Translations under genes and position numbers: made by a program
In this document: positions 14,832-23,825 of the stretch, piece by piece
Layout of the letters: each line of letters opens with the position of its first letter
Numbering within the stretch: the stretch's first letter is position 1
NCBI GenBank assembly: GCA_947565865.1
Contig: CANOHT010000031.1
Coordinates: forward strand, 1 to 27,531
DNA: 27,531 nucleotides
Reading direction: 5' to 3'
From: an uncultured Clostridia bacterium
GTDB taxonomy: Bacteria; Bacillota; Clostridia; Christensenellales; Aristaeellaceae
The notes under the pieces: model-generated
Told to the model about the DNA's origin: nothing
Databases searched by the model: none
The model's input: only the letters and a program-made list of their open reading frames with translations

Positions 14832-16187
14832 TCACATGTCCCCGCCCCCGCACGCCGCCAAACCGCCGTCCAGGGACGTATCCGAATCCTGCCGGGCGGG
14901 CTGACGCCGCAGCCGCCTCAGCGCCCGGAGCAGCACCCCGCCGTTCCACAAAAGGGTCACGGTCTGTCCCGTCATGGTGGCCAGGGCCGCGCCGAAAAGC
15001 CGCCATCCCGGCAGCGGCGCCAGCCAGGCCGTCATCAGCAGCACGGTGGCGGCGGACAGCACCGTGCCCGTCAGCGACCGCCGCTGAAGGCCCAGCCCGG
15101 CGATCATGCCGTTCATCACCTGGTTCAGGGCCATCACGGCCGTGACGGGGGCCAGCAGGCGAATCAAGGGAGCCAGCGCCTCCTGGCGGTACAGCGTCCC
15201 GCTGACAAAATCCGCCCCCAGCCATAAAACCACCGACGCCGCCGCGCCGATGCCCAGCCCAGCCAGGGCCAGCTGGCGCATCATGGCCTTCATCCGCCGC
15301 GGCTGCGATTCCAGCCGGGAAACCGCCGGGGTAGCCACCATGCACACCGCGCCCGTCACAATGCCCGGGAGCATCATCAGCGGCATGGCCATGCCGTTGA
15401 GCAGGCCGAACTGCGCCGTCGCCGCCGAGGCGGTCAGGCCGGAGCGGCGCAGGCAGGCGGGCAGCAGCACCGCGTTGAGGGTGTGCATCCCCGTCAGGCA
15501 CAGCCGGGAGAGCACCACGGGCGCCGTCAGCCGGGTCGCTTCCCTCATCAGCGCCCTGCTGGGCCGGGCCAGGCTTCTGGGCAGGCGGACTGCCCGCCGG
15601 AACAGCCACAGCGACAGCCCCGCCGCCACACATTCAGCCACGCCCGGCAGGGCCGCCGACAGGGCGATGCTCCTCCCGCCCAGCCACAAAAGCAGCAAAA
15701 CCGACAGCGCAAAGCGCACTGTCTGCTCCACGCACTCGTTGGCCGCGGGCGTCAGCGTATTGGCCCGCCCATAGCAATAGCCGCTGTACACGCTGCACAG
15801 CCCCAGCAAAAGCACGCAGGGCGCCATGCTCCAGATGGCCAGAACCGCCCGGGCGTCCCCCAGCATCCACCCCAGGGCGGGGGATAGAATCAGCAGCAGC
15901 GGCATCACCGCCAGGGCAATGCGCGTCACCAGCCGCAAGCCCGCGCGCAGGACGTTGGGCTGATCGGCGGCGGGCCGCCCTGCCGTCATGCGGCTCATGG
16001 CGGTGGGAAGCCCCGCGGTGACAGGCGTCAGGGCCAGCATGCTCACGGAGTGGGACAGCTCCATCACGCCCAGGGCTTCCGCCCCCATCATGCGGGCAAA
16101 AACCAAGTGCAGCGCAAACCCCAGCGCCCTTGTCAGGCCGTTGCCCGCCGTGAGAATCAGCGCCTGACGCTTCAGACTGCCCCCCAT
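14832..16187 (-). CDS. SpoVB-like polysaccharide flippase (MOP superfamily)
   Basis: A 451-aa multi-helix membrane protein (about 12-14 helices) of the MOP flippase superfamily, closest in pattern to SpoVB/Wzx-like proteins. The N-terminus SLKRQALILTAGNGLTRALGFALHLVFARMMGAEALGVMEL fits the 'xxILxxxxxxxRxLGFxxxxxxxRxLGAExxG' pattern of the family. SpoVB-type proteins move lipid-linked precursors across the membrane during spore cortex or exopolysaccharide synthesis; substrate here unknown. Start ATG 16187 follows GGGAGG by 8 nt; the longer frame to 16304 lacks a site. The family usually has about 500 aa, so this one is a little short. It stands alone on the minus strand, with the dCMP deaminase divergent. 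Confidence 0.82.
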   Translation of the reverse strand: MGGSLKRQALILTAGNGLTRALGFALHLVFARMMGAEALGVMELSHSVSMLALTPVTAGLPTAMSRMTAGRPAADQPNVLRAGLRLVTRIALAVMPLLLILSPALGWMLGDARAVLAIWSMAPCVLLLGLCSVYSGYCYGRANTLTPAANECVEQTVRFALSVLLLLWLGGRSIALSAALPGVAECVAAGLSLWLFRRAVRLPRSLARPSRALMREATRLTAPVVLSRLCLTGMHTLNAVLLPACLRRSGLTASAATAQFGLLNGMAMPLMMLPGIVTGAVCMVATPAVSRLESQPRRMKAMMRQLALAGLGIGAAASVVLWLGADFVSGTLYRQEALAPLIRLLAPVTAVMALNQVMNGMIAGLGLQRRSLTGTVLSAATVLLMTAWLAPLPGWRLFGAALATMTGQTVTLLWNGGVLLRALRRLRRQPARQDSDTSLDGGLAACGGGDM

Positions 16188-16260
16188 CGCATCCGCCTCC
16201 CTTGCGTGAAAGCGTATGCGCGCGTCCGCCCTTTCTTGCCGCCAATCTTCCGGGAAAAGG

Positions 16261-16289
16261 TTGACATCGGGGCGAAAAAACGGTATAGT
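16261..16289 (+). promoter_or_regulatory. Promoter of the dCMP deaminase gene
   Basis: TTGACA (16261-16266), 17 bp spacer, TATAGT (16284-16289), about 49 bp before the ATG. Confidence 0.85.
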
Positions 16290-16337
16290 TGTCCCATCAA
16301 TCAAGGGCGTTTACGCTGAAGAAATGAGGTTGGCGCA

Positions 16338-16808
16338 ATGGATAAGTGGGATTCCCGGTTCATGCAGATGGCCCACGTCATCGCGGGGTGGACAAGCTGC
16401 TTTGTGGAGGGCCGGAGCATCGGCTGCGTGATCGTTAAGGACAAGCGGATCATGACCACCGGCTACAACGGCGCGCCGGCGGGGCTGCGCACCTGCCGCG
16501 AGCGGGGCGAGTGCATGCGCCGCAAGCTGGGCATTCAGTCCGGCACCCGGGCCGAATTGTGCTACGCCATCCACGCCGAGCAGAACGCCATCATCCAGGC
16601 GGCGAAAATCGGCGTGTCCATCCAGGGGGCCACGCTGTACTGCACCCATCAGCCCTGCAGCGTGTGCGCGAAGATGATTATCAACGCTGGCATCAGCCGC
16701 GTGGTCTATCAAGAGGGCTACCCGGACGAGTTCTCCCTGCGCATCTTCGAGGAGGCAGGCATCCTCCTGGAAAAGTTCGATCCCGCCGCCGCGCCGCCGG
16801 TGAATTGA
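16338..16808 (+). CDS. comEB: dCMP deaminase (ComEB family)
   Basis: A 156-aa cytidine/deoxycytidylate deaminase; it converts dCMP to dUMP for thymidylate synthesis, in the cytosol. The zinc site is HAE (79-81, with catalytic Glu81) and PCSVC (Cys107, Cys110). NGAPAGL around residues 44-50 is the typical substrate loop of dCMP deaminases, and further Cys (53, 59) may bind a second zinc. The length fits the family. ATG 16338 has a GAGG site about 9 nt upstream and a clear promoter at 16261-16289. A terminator at 16823-16864 makes it a single-gene unit. Confidence 0.92.
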   Translation: MDKWDSRFMQMAHVIAGWTSCFVEGRSIGCVIVKDKRIMTTGYNGAPAGLRTCRERGECMRRKLGIQSGTRAELCYAIHAEQNAIIQAAKIGVSIQGATLYCTHQPCSVCAKMIINAGISRVVYQEGYPDEFSLRIFEEAGILLEKFDPAAAPPVN

Positions 16809-16822
16809 GAAATTACGAATAT

Positions 16823-16864
16823 AAAAAGCACTGCCGTCCGATATGAAGGGTGGCAGTGCTTTTT
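16823..16864 (+). terminator. Intrinsic terminator after comEB
   Basis: Stem AAAAAGCACTGCC / GGCAGTGCTTTTT with a 16-nt loop, 14 bp beyond the stop. A-rich and T-rich sides mean it could act in both directions. Confidence 0.9.
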
Positions 16865-17007
16865 CAATATATTATTGTAGGGTTCACTTATTGTTGATAG
16901 GAACCGACCGTCATGTGTCGCTGCGCTCCCTGACTGCGGGTTCATCGCCGCACGATGAGAGGACTTGGGGGCCGATGCTGTCCATACACCAAGAAGCAGC
17001 TGAGTTT

Positions 17008-17074
17008 ATCGCCGTCCGCAGGGCTGTCATCGTATCCGCCGGCAAAGCCGGCGGGGCGGGGAGTTTTTCGGAGC
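17008..17074. repeat. 67-bp dispersed repeat, copy 2
   Basis: Ungapped match to 2467-2533. It lies in the 16865-17242 gap, which holds no convincing gene. The gap also has an inverted repeat at 17150-17168 (TTGGGGGC / GCCCCCAA), again typical of intergenic repeat units. Confidence 0.7.
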
Positions 17075-17242
17075 AAAATGAAATTTTGCGAAGAAAAACA
17101 TTCCTCAGCTTTTCTCGTCAATGCGGCCTCGCCACTTTGCCGGCCTCCGTTGGGGGCAAGGCCCCCAAACCCCTGCCTGAGGGCCATTGGCCATCAGACT
17201 CCCGTTTCCGCTGGCGAGAGCCTGATAGAAGCCGTTTTTATT

Positions 17243-18028
17243 TTATACTTTTTCCTCCGGGTAGGGCTCCTTGCCCACGCACCAGCCCCGCAGCTTGTTC
17301 ACCGTGCGCTCCACCGCGTCCCGGCTGTCCTTCCAGGGCTCTTCCTTATAACGATAATCATACTTCTTAATAAACCAGGAAACGTCCTCCTGCATCCTGT
17401 CCAGATTCTTCGTCTCCAGGTCGCAGATGGTATCCACAAAATCCGGCAGCTCCTTGGCTGGGAGGGCGTCGGGGGCCTCCCGCAGCACCTGGGCGGCATG
17501 GGGCAGGCACAGGCCCTTGCTGTCCTTCAGCGCCTGACGGAACTCCTCGTCGGTCTTCACCAGAAAGAAGAAGGTACGCAGGTAGCGGGCCATGTTTTCG
17601 GCAATGCTGTCGCACATGATGCAGGTGTGGGACAGGCCGGCCAGCTCGTCGGCCAGCTCGGCCAGCTGCCCGCGGGCGCTCTGCCCCTTCTTGGACATCC
17701 GGCTCATCAGCGAGGCCTCGGCAAAGGTGTGGGCGGACTTGCGCAGCCTGGCAAAGGGCTTCTTCACCCGGTCGCGGGTCTCGATCATGTGGGATTCCAG
17801 CATCAGCGCGTGGCCCAGGCGGTTGTCCCCCACAAACAGCATCGCCTGGTGCTGGCGGCAAAAACCCCTGGCGTTGACCTGGATGCGGGTGTCCGGCTCC
17901 ATCACCGACGCCCCCAGGTAGCGCTCGGCTTCGCCCAGCTCGGTTTTGCGCTCCAGGGCGCACAGCAGGCACTCGCCCTCCAGCTTCATGGCGTCCCACA
18001 GGGGAATCGTATCAATATGGTAGCGCAT
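17243..18028 (-). CDS. DUF6062-type Cys/His-rich protein
   Basis: A 261-aa cytosolic protein matching the pattern of the DUF6062 family of Clostridia (MRYHIDTIPLWDAMK at the start, then SVMEPDTRIQVN). It has two paired Cys/His units: ECLLC (about residues 21-25) with FCRQH (about 57-61), and HTCIMC (about 135-140) with LCLPHA (about 174-179). The repeated CxxC...CxxH layout suggests metal binding in two related halves. Start ATG 18028 is preferred because GGAAGGGG is 7 nt upstream; ATG 18034 is too close. Function unknown. It is alone on the minus strand, next to the SPOR-domain gene in divergent orientation. Confidence 0.8.
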   Translation of the reverse strand: MRYHIDTIPLWDAMKLEGECLLCALERKTELGEAERYLGASVMEPDTRIQVNARGFCRQHQAMLFVGDNRLGHALMLESHMIETRDRVKKPFARLRKSAHTFAEASLMSRMSKKGQSARGQLAELADELAGLSHTCIMCDSIAENMARYLRTFFFLVKTDEEFRQALKDSKGLCLPHAAQVLREAPDALPAKELPDFVDTICDLETKNLDRMQEDVSWFIKKYDYRYKEEPWKDSRDAVERTVNKLRGWCVGKEPYPEEKV

Positions 18029-18155
18029 CAGCATACCCCTTCCAGGTTGTCAGTCACCTTGACAATTTTCTTTATGGTATCACGTCCTCACGGGTTTTGG
18101 CAAGCATGAATTCATCGTCTGGCGCATACCCTTGCGTGAAAGCGAGGGGATTCCC

Positions 18156-18989
18156 ATGGGCAGAGTGGAAAGACGAATGTACCGCCGTATGCGAGGACAA
18201 GCCGCCATGCGGCGCCTTATGCTGTTTCTGACGGCCGTGGTGGTGCTGGCGGGGCTGGCCTCGCACCTCACGGGCCGGCAGAGCGTCCGGGTGGAAGGGG
18301 TGACGCCCCCCACCCCGACCCCCATCACCGCCGCCTTTGACGAGACGGTGACCGCCCGGGAAATCACCCTGCCCGCGGCCACCTGGTACGCCATCCAGAC
18401 GGGGGTGTACTCCACCCAGGAGGCCGCCCAGGGCCGTGTGGACGCCTACAAGGAACGGGGCGCGCCGGGATATTTGACGGAGGACGGCGGAAAATGGCGG
18501 GTATTCATCGCCGTCTACGGTGAAAAGGAGGACGCCGACGCCGTCCGGGAGCGGCTGTCCTCCAATCAGAGCGTGGAAACCTACGTTCACGCCTGGGCCT
18601 GCCCCTCCGTGACCCTGCGCCTCTCCGGCATGACGGGCCAGCTGGACGTGGCGGAAGCCGGCCTTGCCCTGGCCTGGCAGACGGCCGACCAGCTGCGGGA
18701 CGCGGCCCTGGCGCTGGATCTGGGCGAATTGACGGTGCAGGAGGCGAAGAAGGTCGCCCAGGACATTGGGGACCGCGTCGCCCTGTGGGCCCGCACCGCC
18801 CGGGAGCGCTTCGCCCTGCCCTGCCCCGAGGTGGTGGAGAAGGTGCTGGCCTTCTGCGACGCCTGGCCCGCCCGGGAGGACAACATCAGCCTTGCCGGCG
18901 GCGCGACCGATCTGGCCGGGCGGCTGAAGCTCCAGGCCATGGCCTGCTACGACGAGGCCATCGCCCTGCGGGAGGCTCTGATGGACTGA
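18156..18989 (+). CDS. SPOR-domain membrane protein
   Basis: A 277-aa protein with a short basic cytosolic N-terminus, one membrane helix (about residues 22-38, LMLFLTAVVVLAGLASH), a Pro/Thr linker (TPPTPTP) and a SPOR domain (about 78-140: TWYAIQTGVYSTQEAAQGR..., GGKWRVFIAVY, DADAVRERL). The remaining ~140 residues are helical. SPOR domains bind denuded peptidoglycan at division or sporulation septa; an extracytoplasmic septal role is inferred. ATG 18156 is chosen because GAGGGGA is 5 nt upstream; a TTG at 18132 would lengthen the frame without a better site. No operon partner is evident. Confidence 0.8.
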   Translation: MGRVERRMYRRMRGQAAMRRLMLFLTAVVVLAGLASHLTGRQSVRVEGVTPPTPTPITAAFDETVTAREITLPAATWYAIQTGVYSTQEAAQGRVDAYKERGAPGYLTEDGGKWRVFIAVYGEKEDADAVRERLSSNQSVETYVHAWACPSVTLRLSGMTGQLDVAEAGLALAWQTADQLRDAALALDLGELTVQEAKKVAQDIGDRVALWARTARERFALPCPEVVEKVLAFCDAWPAREDNISLAGGATDLAGRLKLQAMACYDEAIALREALMD

Positions 18990-19092
18990 GGCGGTCGTTT
19001 CGCCCGTCGGCCCTGGGGCTTCAGGGGCGTATTTTGCCGAAACGGTCAGCACGGCGCCCGGAATGGTAGTACTTTCACGAACATTTTTCGCC

Positions 19093-19141
19093 AGGAAGGG
19101 ACATTTTTCAAGGCTTTTCGCCCAATTGCCCCTTCCTTTTT
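19093..19141 (+). terminator. Possible terminator before the hydrogenase operon
   Basis: Stem AGGAAGGG / CCCTTCCT with a 29-nt loop and a five-T run, 103 bp after the SPOR gene. The large loop lowers confidence. Confidence 0.4.
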
Positions 19142-19143
19142 CA

Positions 19144-19173
19144 TTGCTTTTATGGTACGATAACACATATATG
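19144..19173 (+). promoter_or_regulatory. Weak candidate promoter for the hydrogenase operon
   Basis: TTGCTT (19144-19149), 18 bp spacer, TATATG (19168-19173), 68 bp before the HydC start. It is the best sigma-A-like match in the gap, but poor. Confidence 0.3.
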
Positions 19174-19241
19174 AAGTCAAACCGTGGCCCCGGAAGAGGC
19201 TTCTCCCCCGGGCCCCGGCATGAAGGAGGAAGGAATGCACA

Positions 19242-19709
19242 ATGCCTGAATTGCGGGAAAAATACCTGGCCCTGGACGCGGCCATCCAGCGCCACAAGGG
19301 CGAGCCCGGCGCGCTGATGCCAGTGCTCCAGGAGGCGCAGAACATCTTCGGCTATGTGCCCCAGGAGGTTCAGCAGCGGATTGCCGACGGCCTGGGCGTC
19401 ACCCTGGCGGAGGTTTATGGCGTGGCGACCTTTTATGCCCAGTTTTCCCTGGAGCCCAAGGGCCAGTATGTCATCGGCGTGTGCCTGGGCACGGCCTGTT
19501 ATGTCAAGGGCAGCCAGAAGGTGCTGGACAAGCTCAGCGAGGAGCTGCGCATCCCCGTGGGCAAAACCACCCCTGACGGCGTATTCACCCTCAACGCCAC
19601 CCGGTGCCTGGGCGCCTGCGGCCTGGCCCCCGTCATGATGGTGAACGACGAGGTTTACGGCCGCCTGACCCCCGACGAGGTGCCCGGCATCCTGAGCAAA
19701 TACCGCTGA
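19242..19709 (+). CDS. hydC: [FeFe] hydrogenase subunit HydC (NuoE-like, [2Fe-2S])
   Basis: A 155-aa thioredoxin-like ferredoxin of the NuoE family. The [2Fe-2S] ligands are Cys81 and Cys86 (CLGTAC) and Cys122 and Cys126 (CLGACG). The N-terminal helical region (LPVLQEAQNIFGYVP-like segment) and GVATFYAQFSL are typical of NuoE/HndA. It passes electrons between the flavin subunit and the other clusters in the trimeric hydrogenase. ATG 19242 follows GGAGGAAGG by several bases. It is first in the operon hydC-hydB-hydA with 29- and 26-bp gaps. Confidence 0.93.
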   Translation: MPELREKYLALDAAIQRHKGEPGALMPVLQEAQNIFGYVPQEVQQRIADGLGVTLAEVYGVATFYAQFSLEPKGQYVIGVCLGTACYVKGSQKVLDKLSEELRIPVGKTTPDGVFTLNATRCLGACGLAPVMMVNDEVYGRLTPDEVPGILSKYR

Positions 19710-19738
19710 TTTGACCGACGAGTGGAGGAACATCGCTT

Positions 19739-21625
19739 ATGATAACAATGGCTGAACTGGACGCCATCCGGGCGTCCCAGGAGGGCAACATGGCCGTGCG
19801 CCGCATCAGCGGGCACAGCGCCGCCCCGGCGGAAGGCGTCCGCCGTCATGTGCTGGTATGCGGCGGCACGGGCTGTACGTCTTCGGGCTCCACCCAGCTG
19901 CTGGAGCGCTTCCATCAGCGCCTGGAGGCCCACGGCCTTGCCGACCAGGTGAAGGTGGTGCGCACCGGCTGCTTCGGCCTGTGCGCCGAGGGCCCCGTGG
20001 TCATCGTCTATCCCGAGGGCACCTTCTATTCCCGGGTGAAGCCGGAGGACGTGGACGAGATTGTGGCCGAGCATCTGGCGGCGGGCCGCAAGGTGCAGCA
20101 CCTGGCCTATGTGGATCACGTCACCCATGAATCCAGCGTGAACACGCCCCTGAGCGAGGTGGGCTTTTATAAGCGGCAGAGCCGCGTGGCCCTGCGCAAC
20201 TGCGGCGTCATCGACCCGGAGAACATTGACGAGTACATCGGCATGGACGGCTACCGCGCCCTGGCCAAGGCCCTCACGGCCATGAGCCGGGAGGAGGTCA
20301 TCCAGGAGGTGCTGGACTCCGGCCTGCGCGGACGCGGCGGCGGCGGCTTCCCCACGGGCAAAAAGTGGCAGTTCGCCTATGCCAGCCAGGCCGACCAGAA
20401 GTATGTGGCCTGCAACGCCGACGAGGGCGACCCCGGCGCGTTCATGGACCGCTCCCTGCTGGAGGGCGACCCTCACGCCATCCTGGAGGCCATGGCCATC
20501 GCGGGCTACGCCATCGGCGCGACGGAGGGCTACATCTATGTCCGCGCGGAGTACCCCATCGCCGTCAAGCGCCTGCAGGTGGCCATCGAGCAGGCCCACG
20601 AGTACGGCCTGCTGGGCGAAAACATCCTGGGCACCGACTTCCGCTTTAACGTGCATATCCGCCTGGGCGCGGGCGCCTTCGTCTGCGGCGAGGAGACCGC
20701 GCTGATGAACTCCATCGAGGGCAAGCGCGGCGAGCCCCGGCCCCGGCCCCCCTTCCCCGCGGTGAAGGGCCTGTTCGGCAAGCCCACCATGCTCAACAAC
20801 GTGGAGACCTACGCCAACGTGCCTCAAATTATCCTCAAGGGCGCGAAGTGGTACGCCTCCATGGGCACCGAGCGCAGCCGGGGCACCAAGGTCTTCGCCC
20901 TGGGCGGCAAGATCAACAACACCGGCCTGGTGGAAATCCCCATGGGCACGCCCCTGCGCGCCATCATCGAGGACATCGGCGGCGGCATTCCCGGGGGCAA
21001 GAAGTTCAAGGCCGTGCAGACCGGCGGCCCCTCCGGCGGTTGCATCCCCGCGGAGCACCTGGACATCCCCATCGAGTACGATACGCTCATCGAGATCGGC
21101 TCCATGATGGGCTCCGGCGGCATGATCGTCATGGACGAGGACAACTGCATGGTGGACATCGCCCGCTTCTTCCTGGACTTCACCGTGGATGAAAGCTGCG
21201 GCAAGTGCACCCCCTGCCGCGTGGGCACCCGCCGGATGCTGGAAATCCTGGAGCGCATTGTGGAAGGCAAGGGCGAGGAGGGCGACATCGAAAAGCTGGA
21301 AGCCCTGGCCAAGAACATCAAGGCCACGGCCCTGTGCGGCCTGGGACAGACCGCCCCCAACCCCGTTTTGTCCACGCTGAAGTATTTCCGCCACGAGTAC
21401 GAGGCCCACATCAAGGAAAAGCGCTGCCCCGCCCATCACTGCCAGGCGCTTTTGAGCTACGTCATCACCGACAAGTGCCGCGGCTGCACGCTGTGCTCGA
21501 AGGTCTGCCCCGCCGGCGCTATTTCCGGCGAGGTGCGCCACAAGCACGAGATTGATCCCGCCAAGTGCCTCAAATGCGGCGCCTGCATGGAGAAGTGCCG
21601 CTTTGGCGCCATCACCAAACGATAA
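19739..21625 (+). CDS. hydB: [FeFe] hydrogenase subunit HydB (NuoF-like, FMN and NAD(H) site)
   Basis: A 628-aa flavoprotein. In order: an N-terminal thioredoxin-like [2Fe-2S] region (VCGGTGC and TGCFGLC), a NuoF core with the FMN/NADH loop GRGGGGFPTGKKW and the ADEGDPGAF stretch, the [4Fe-4S] motif ESCGKCTPCRVG, and a C-terminal pair of [4Fe-4S] ferredoxin motifs (CRGCTLCSKVCP, CLKCGACMEKC). The added N- and C-terminal clusters distinguish HydB/HndC of multimeric hydrogenases from plain NuoF. This subunit exchanges electrons with NAD(H) and, in bifurcating enzymes, is the proposed site of bifurcation. ATG 19739 is 8 nt after GGAGGAA. Confidence 0.94.
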   Translation: MITMAELDAIRASQEGNMAVRRISGHSAAPAEGVRRHVLVCGGTGCTSSGSTQLLERFHQRLEAHGLADQVKVVRTGCFGLCAEGPVVIVYPEGTFYSRVKPEDVDEIVAEHLAAGRKVQHLAYVDHVTHESSVNTPLSEVGFYKRQSRVALRNCGVIDPENIDEYIGMDGYRALAKALTAMSREEVIQEVLDSGLRGRGGGGFPTGKKWQFAYASQADQKYVACNADEGDPGAFMDRSLLEGDPHAILEAMAIAGYAIGATEGYIYVRAEYPIAVKRLQVAIEQAHEYGLLGENILGTDFRFNVHIRLGAGAFVCGEETALMNSIEGKRGEPRPRPPFPAVKGLFGKPTMLNNVETYANVPQIILKGAKWYASMGTERSRGTKVFALGGKINNTGLVEIPMGTPLRAIIEDIGGGIPGGKKFKAVQTGGPSGGCIPAEHLDIPIEYDTLIEIGSMMGSGGMIVMDEDNCMVDIARFFLDFTVDESCGKCTPCRVGTRRMLEILERIVEGKGEEGDIEKLEALAKNIKATALCGLGQTAPNPVLSTLKYFRHEYEAHIKEKRCPAHHCQALLSYVITDKCRGCTLCSKVCPAGAISGEVRHKHEIDPAKCLKCGACMEKCRFGAITKR

Positions 21626-21651
21626 CGCTGGCAGGAAGGAGAAAATTTTCA

Positions 21652-23400
21652 ATGGAACAGCTTATTCAATTGACCATTGACGGCGTGCGCGTTGAAGTCC
21701 CTGCCGGTGCCACGGTGCTGGAAGCCGCCAAGAAGGCGGGCGTCAACATTCCGACGCTGTGCTACCTCAAGGACGTAAACCAGATCGGCGCCTGCCGCCT
21801 GTGCGTGGTGGACGTGGGCGGCCGGGCCCTGCAGGCTGCCTGCGTGCTGCCCGTGAGCCCGAACATGGTGGTCAAAACCAACACCCCCGCCATCCGCGAG
21901 GCAAGGAAAATCAACCTGGAGCTGCTCTTGTCCAACCATGACAAGAAGTGCCTCTCCTGCGCCCGCAACCAGACCTGCGAACTGCAGCAGCTCTGCCGCG
22001 ACCTGGGCGTGGAGGACGGCGACCGCTTCGCAGGCTCCATGAACAAATATGACGTGGACGACCTGTCCCCCTCCATCGTTCGGGACAACAACAAGTGCGT
22101 CCTGTGCCGCCGCTGCGTGGCCGCCTGCGGCAAGACCCAGGCCGTGGGCGTCATCGGCCCGGTGAACCGCGGCTTCAACACCGCCATCGCCTCCCCCTTC
22201 GGCAAGGCCCTGGACGATATGGCCTGCATCAACTGCGGCCAGTGCATCGCCGCCTGCCCCACCGGCGCGCTCTACGAGAAGGACGGCTGCGCCCGGGTAT
22301 GGGAGCTGCTGGCCGACCCCAAGAAGCATGTGGTGGTGCAGCCCGCCCCCGCCGTCCGCGCCGCCCTGGGCGAGGAATTCGGCCTGCCCATGGGCACCCT
22401 GGTGACGGGCAAGCTGGCCGCGTCCCTGCGCCGCCTGGGCTTCGATCGGGTGTTCGACACCGACTTCGGCGCCGACCTGACCATCATGGAGGAAGCCACG
22501 GAGCTGCTTTCCCGCATGAAGACCGGCGGCGTCCTGCCCATGATCACCTCCTGCTCCCCCGGCTGGATCAAGTTCTGCGAGCATTATTATCAGGACTTCC
22601 TGCCCAATCTGTCCTCCTGCAAGTCCCCCCACGAGATGGAGGGCGCCATCATCAAGACCTACTACGCCGAAAAGATGGGCATTGACCCCGCCAGCATCGC
22701 CGTGGTGTCCGTGATGCCCTGCACGGCCAAGAAATTCGAGGCCCAGCGCCCCGAGCTTGGGCACCACGGCCTGGCGGATGTGGACGCCGTCATCACCACC
22801 CGCGAGCTGGCGAGGATGATTAAGCAGGCCGGCATCGACTTTGTGAACCTGCCCGACGAGGACTTCGACAGCCTGCTGGGCGAAAGCACCGGCGCCAGCG
22901 TCATCTTCGGCGCCACCGGCGGCGTGATGGAAGCCGCCCTGCGCACGGCCTATGAGGTCGTCACCGGCCAGGAGCTGGCGGACGTGGCGTTCCATCAGGT
23001 GCGCGGCGTGGAAGGCGTGAAGGAGGCGTCCATCCAGCTGGGCGACGCGACCCTGAACGTGGCCGTCGCCCACGGAACGGCCAACGCCGCCAAGCTGCTG
23101 GACAGCATCCGCAGGGGCGAGAAGACCTATCACTTCATTGAAATCATGGGCTGCCCCGGCGGCTGCGTAACGGGCGGCGGCCAGCCCATCGTGCCCGCCT
23201 CCGTCAGGCTGACCTGCGACCCCCGCGCTGTCCGCGCCGACGCGCTCTACCGCGAGGACGCCGGAAAGCCCAAGCGCAAGAGCCACCTCAACGCCGAGGT
23301 GCAGGCGCTGTACAAGGATTTCCTGGGCGAGCCCAACGGCCACAAGGCCCACGAGCTGCTCCACACGACCTACACGCCCCGGCCAAAGTACAAGGACTAA
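21652..23400 (+). CDS. hydA: [FeFe] hydrogenase catalytic subunit HydA
   Basis: A 582-aa catalytic subunit. N-terminal [2Fe-2S] domain (Cys37, 48, 51, 64), a His-Cys3 [4Fe-4S] motif (His96, Cys100, 103, 109), a two-cluster ferredoxin domain (Cys149/152/155/159 and 192/195/198/202), then the H-domain. H-cluster motifs are TSCSPGW (299-305), MPCTAKK (355-361) and MGCPGGCVTGGGQP (499-512), all with the needed Cys. The architecture and operon match trimeric NAD(H)/ferredoxin-linked, probably electron-bifurcating hydrogenases (HydABC of Thermotoga, Acetobacterium). Start ATG 21652 follows AAGGAG. The maturation genes hydE, hydF and hydG are not in the window, so they must lie elsewhere. Confidence 0.95.
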   Translation: MEQLIQLTIDGVRVEVPAGATVLEAAKKAGVNIPTLCYLKDVNQIGACRLCVVDVGGRALQAACVLPVSPNMVVKTNTPAIREARKINLELLLSNHDKKCLSCARNQTCELQQLCRDLGVEDGDRFAGSMNKYDVDDLSPSIVRDNNKCVLCRRCVAACGKTQAVGVIGPVNRGFNTAIASPFGKALDDMACINCGQCIAACPTGALYEKDGCARVWELLADPKKHVVVQPAPAVRAALGEEFGLPMGTLVTGKLAASLRRLGFDRVFDTDFGADLTIMEEATELLSRMKTGGVLPMITSCSPGWIKFCEHYYQDFLPNLSSCKSPHEMEGAIIKTYYAEKMGIDPASIAVVSVMPCTAKKFEAQRPELGHHGLADVDAVITTRELARMIKQAGIDFVNLPDEDFDSLLGESTGASVIFGATGGVMEAALRTAYEVVTGQELADVAFHQVRGVEGVKEASIQLGDATLNVAVAHGTANAAKLLDSIRRGEKTYHFIEIMGCPGGCVTGGGQPIVPASVRLTCDPRAVRADALYREDAGKPKRKSHLNAEVQALYKDFLGEPNGHKAHELLHTTYTPRPKYKD

Positions 23401-23428
23401 GGCATCAAGGCGTCGCAGCGCGGCTGCC

Positions 23429-23599
23429 GGGCTTCCCGGCGGCCTGGGGCCATGACCCGGAAGCCTGGCAAGGCATGCCGCCTTCCGCCGGTGGGACTTC
23501 TGGCCGTCCGTGGCCTGCGACCCCTCCCCGCCCGGGCGGTTTCGACACTTTGGGAGCCTCACACAGGGGCCGCGCTTCGTTATGAGGCCGCGGCTCCTT
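23429..23599. repeat. ~170-bp tandem-type repeat, copy 1
   Basis: Matches 23654-23825 at roughly 80-85% by eye, same orientation: shared runs include GGCCTGGGGCCATGACCCGG-like and CCCTCCCCGCCCGGGCGG sequences and GGGGCCGCGCTTCGTTAT. It starts with a GCCGGG-CTT-CCCGGC hairpin just after hydA. The interval 23401-23990 contains no convincing gene; open frames in it are repeat translations. Confidence 0.75.
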
Positions 23600-23653
23600 A
23601 TCACATTTTTCAAGACGTCAGCAGCCGGCTTACGCCGCATTGACAAGGCGGAG

Positions 23654-23825
23654 GGGCTTCCCCGGCAGCCTGGGGCCATGACCCGGAAGCCGGGCAGGCA
23701 GGCCGCCTTCTGCCGGCGGAACTTCCGGCTGTCCGTGGCCTGCGGCCCCTCCCCGCCCGGGCGGTTTTGATCGTCCGGGAGCCTCTCACGGGGGCCGCGC
23801 TTCGTTATCGGGGCTGCGGCTCCTT
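23654..23825. repeat. ~170-bp tandem-type repeat, copy 2
   Basis: Second copy of 23429-23599, separated from it by about 54 bp. It is GC-rich and ends where the AT-rich accessory region begins. Confidence 0.75.

Noticed and set aside
16199..18144. Shared CCCTTGCGTGAAAGCG at 16199 and 18129
   Set aside because: A 16-base match of this kind can arise by chance in this length of GC-rich DNA, and no structure surrounds it.
18132..18155. TTG start extending the SPOR protein
   Set aside because: The ATG at 18156 has a better-placed GAGGGGA site and the extension adds no recognisable sequence.
23452..23770. Two small plus-strand frames after hydA
   Set aside because: Both are translations of the ~170-bp repeat; no ribosome site.
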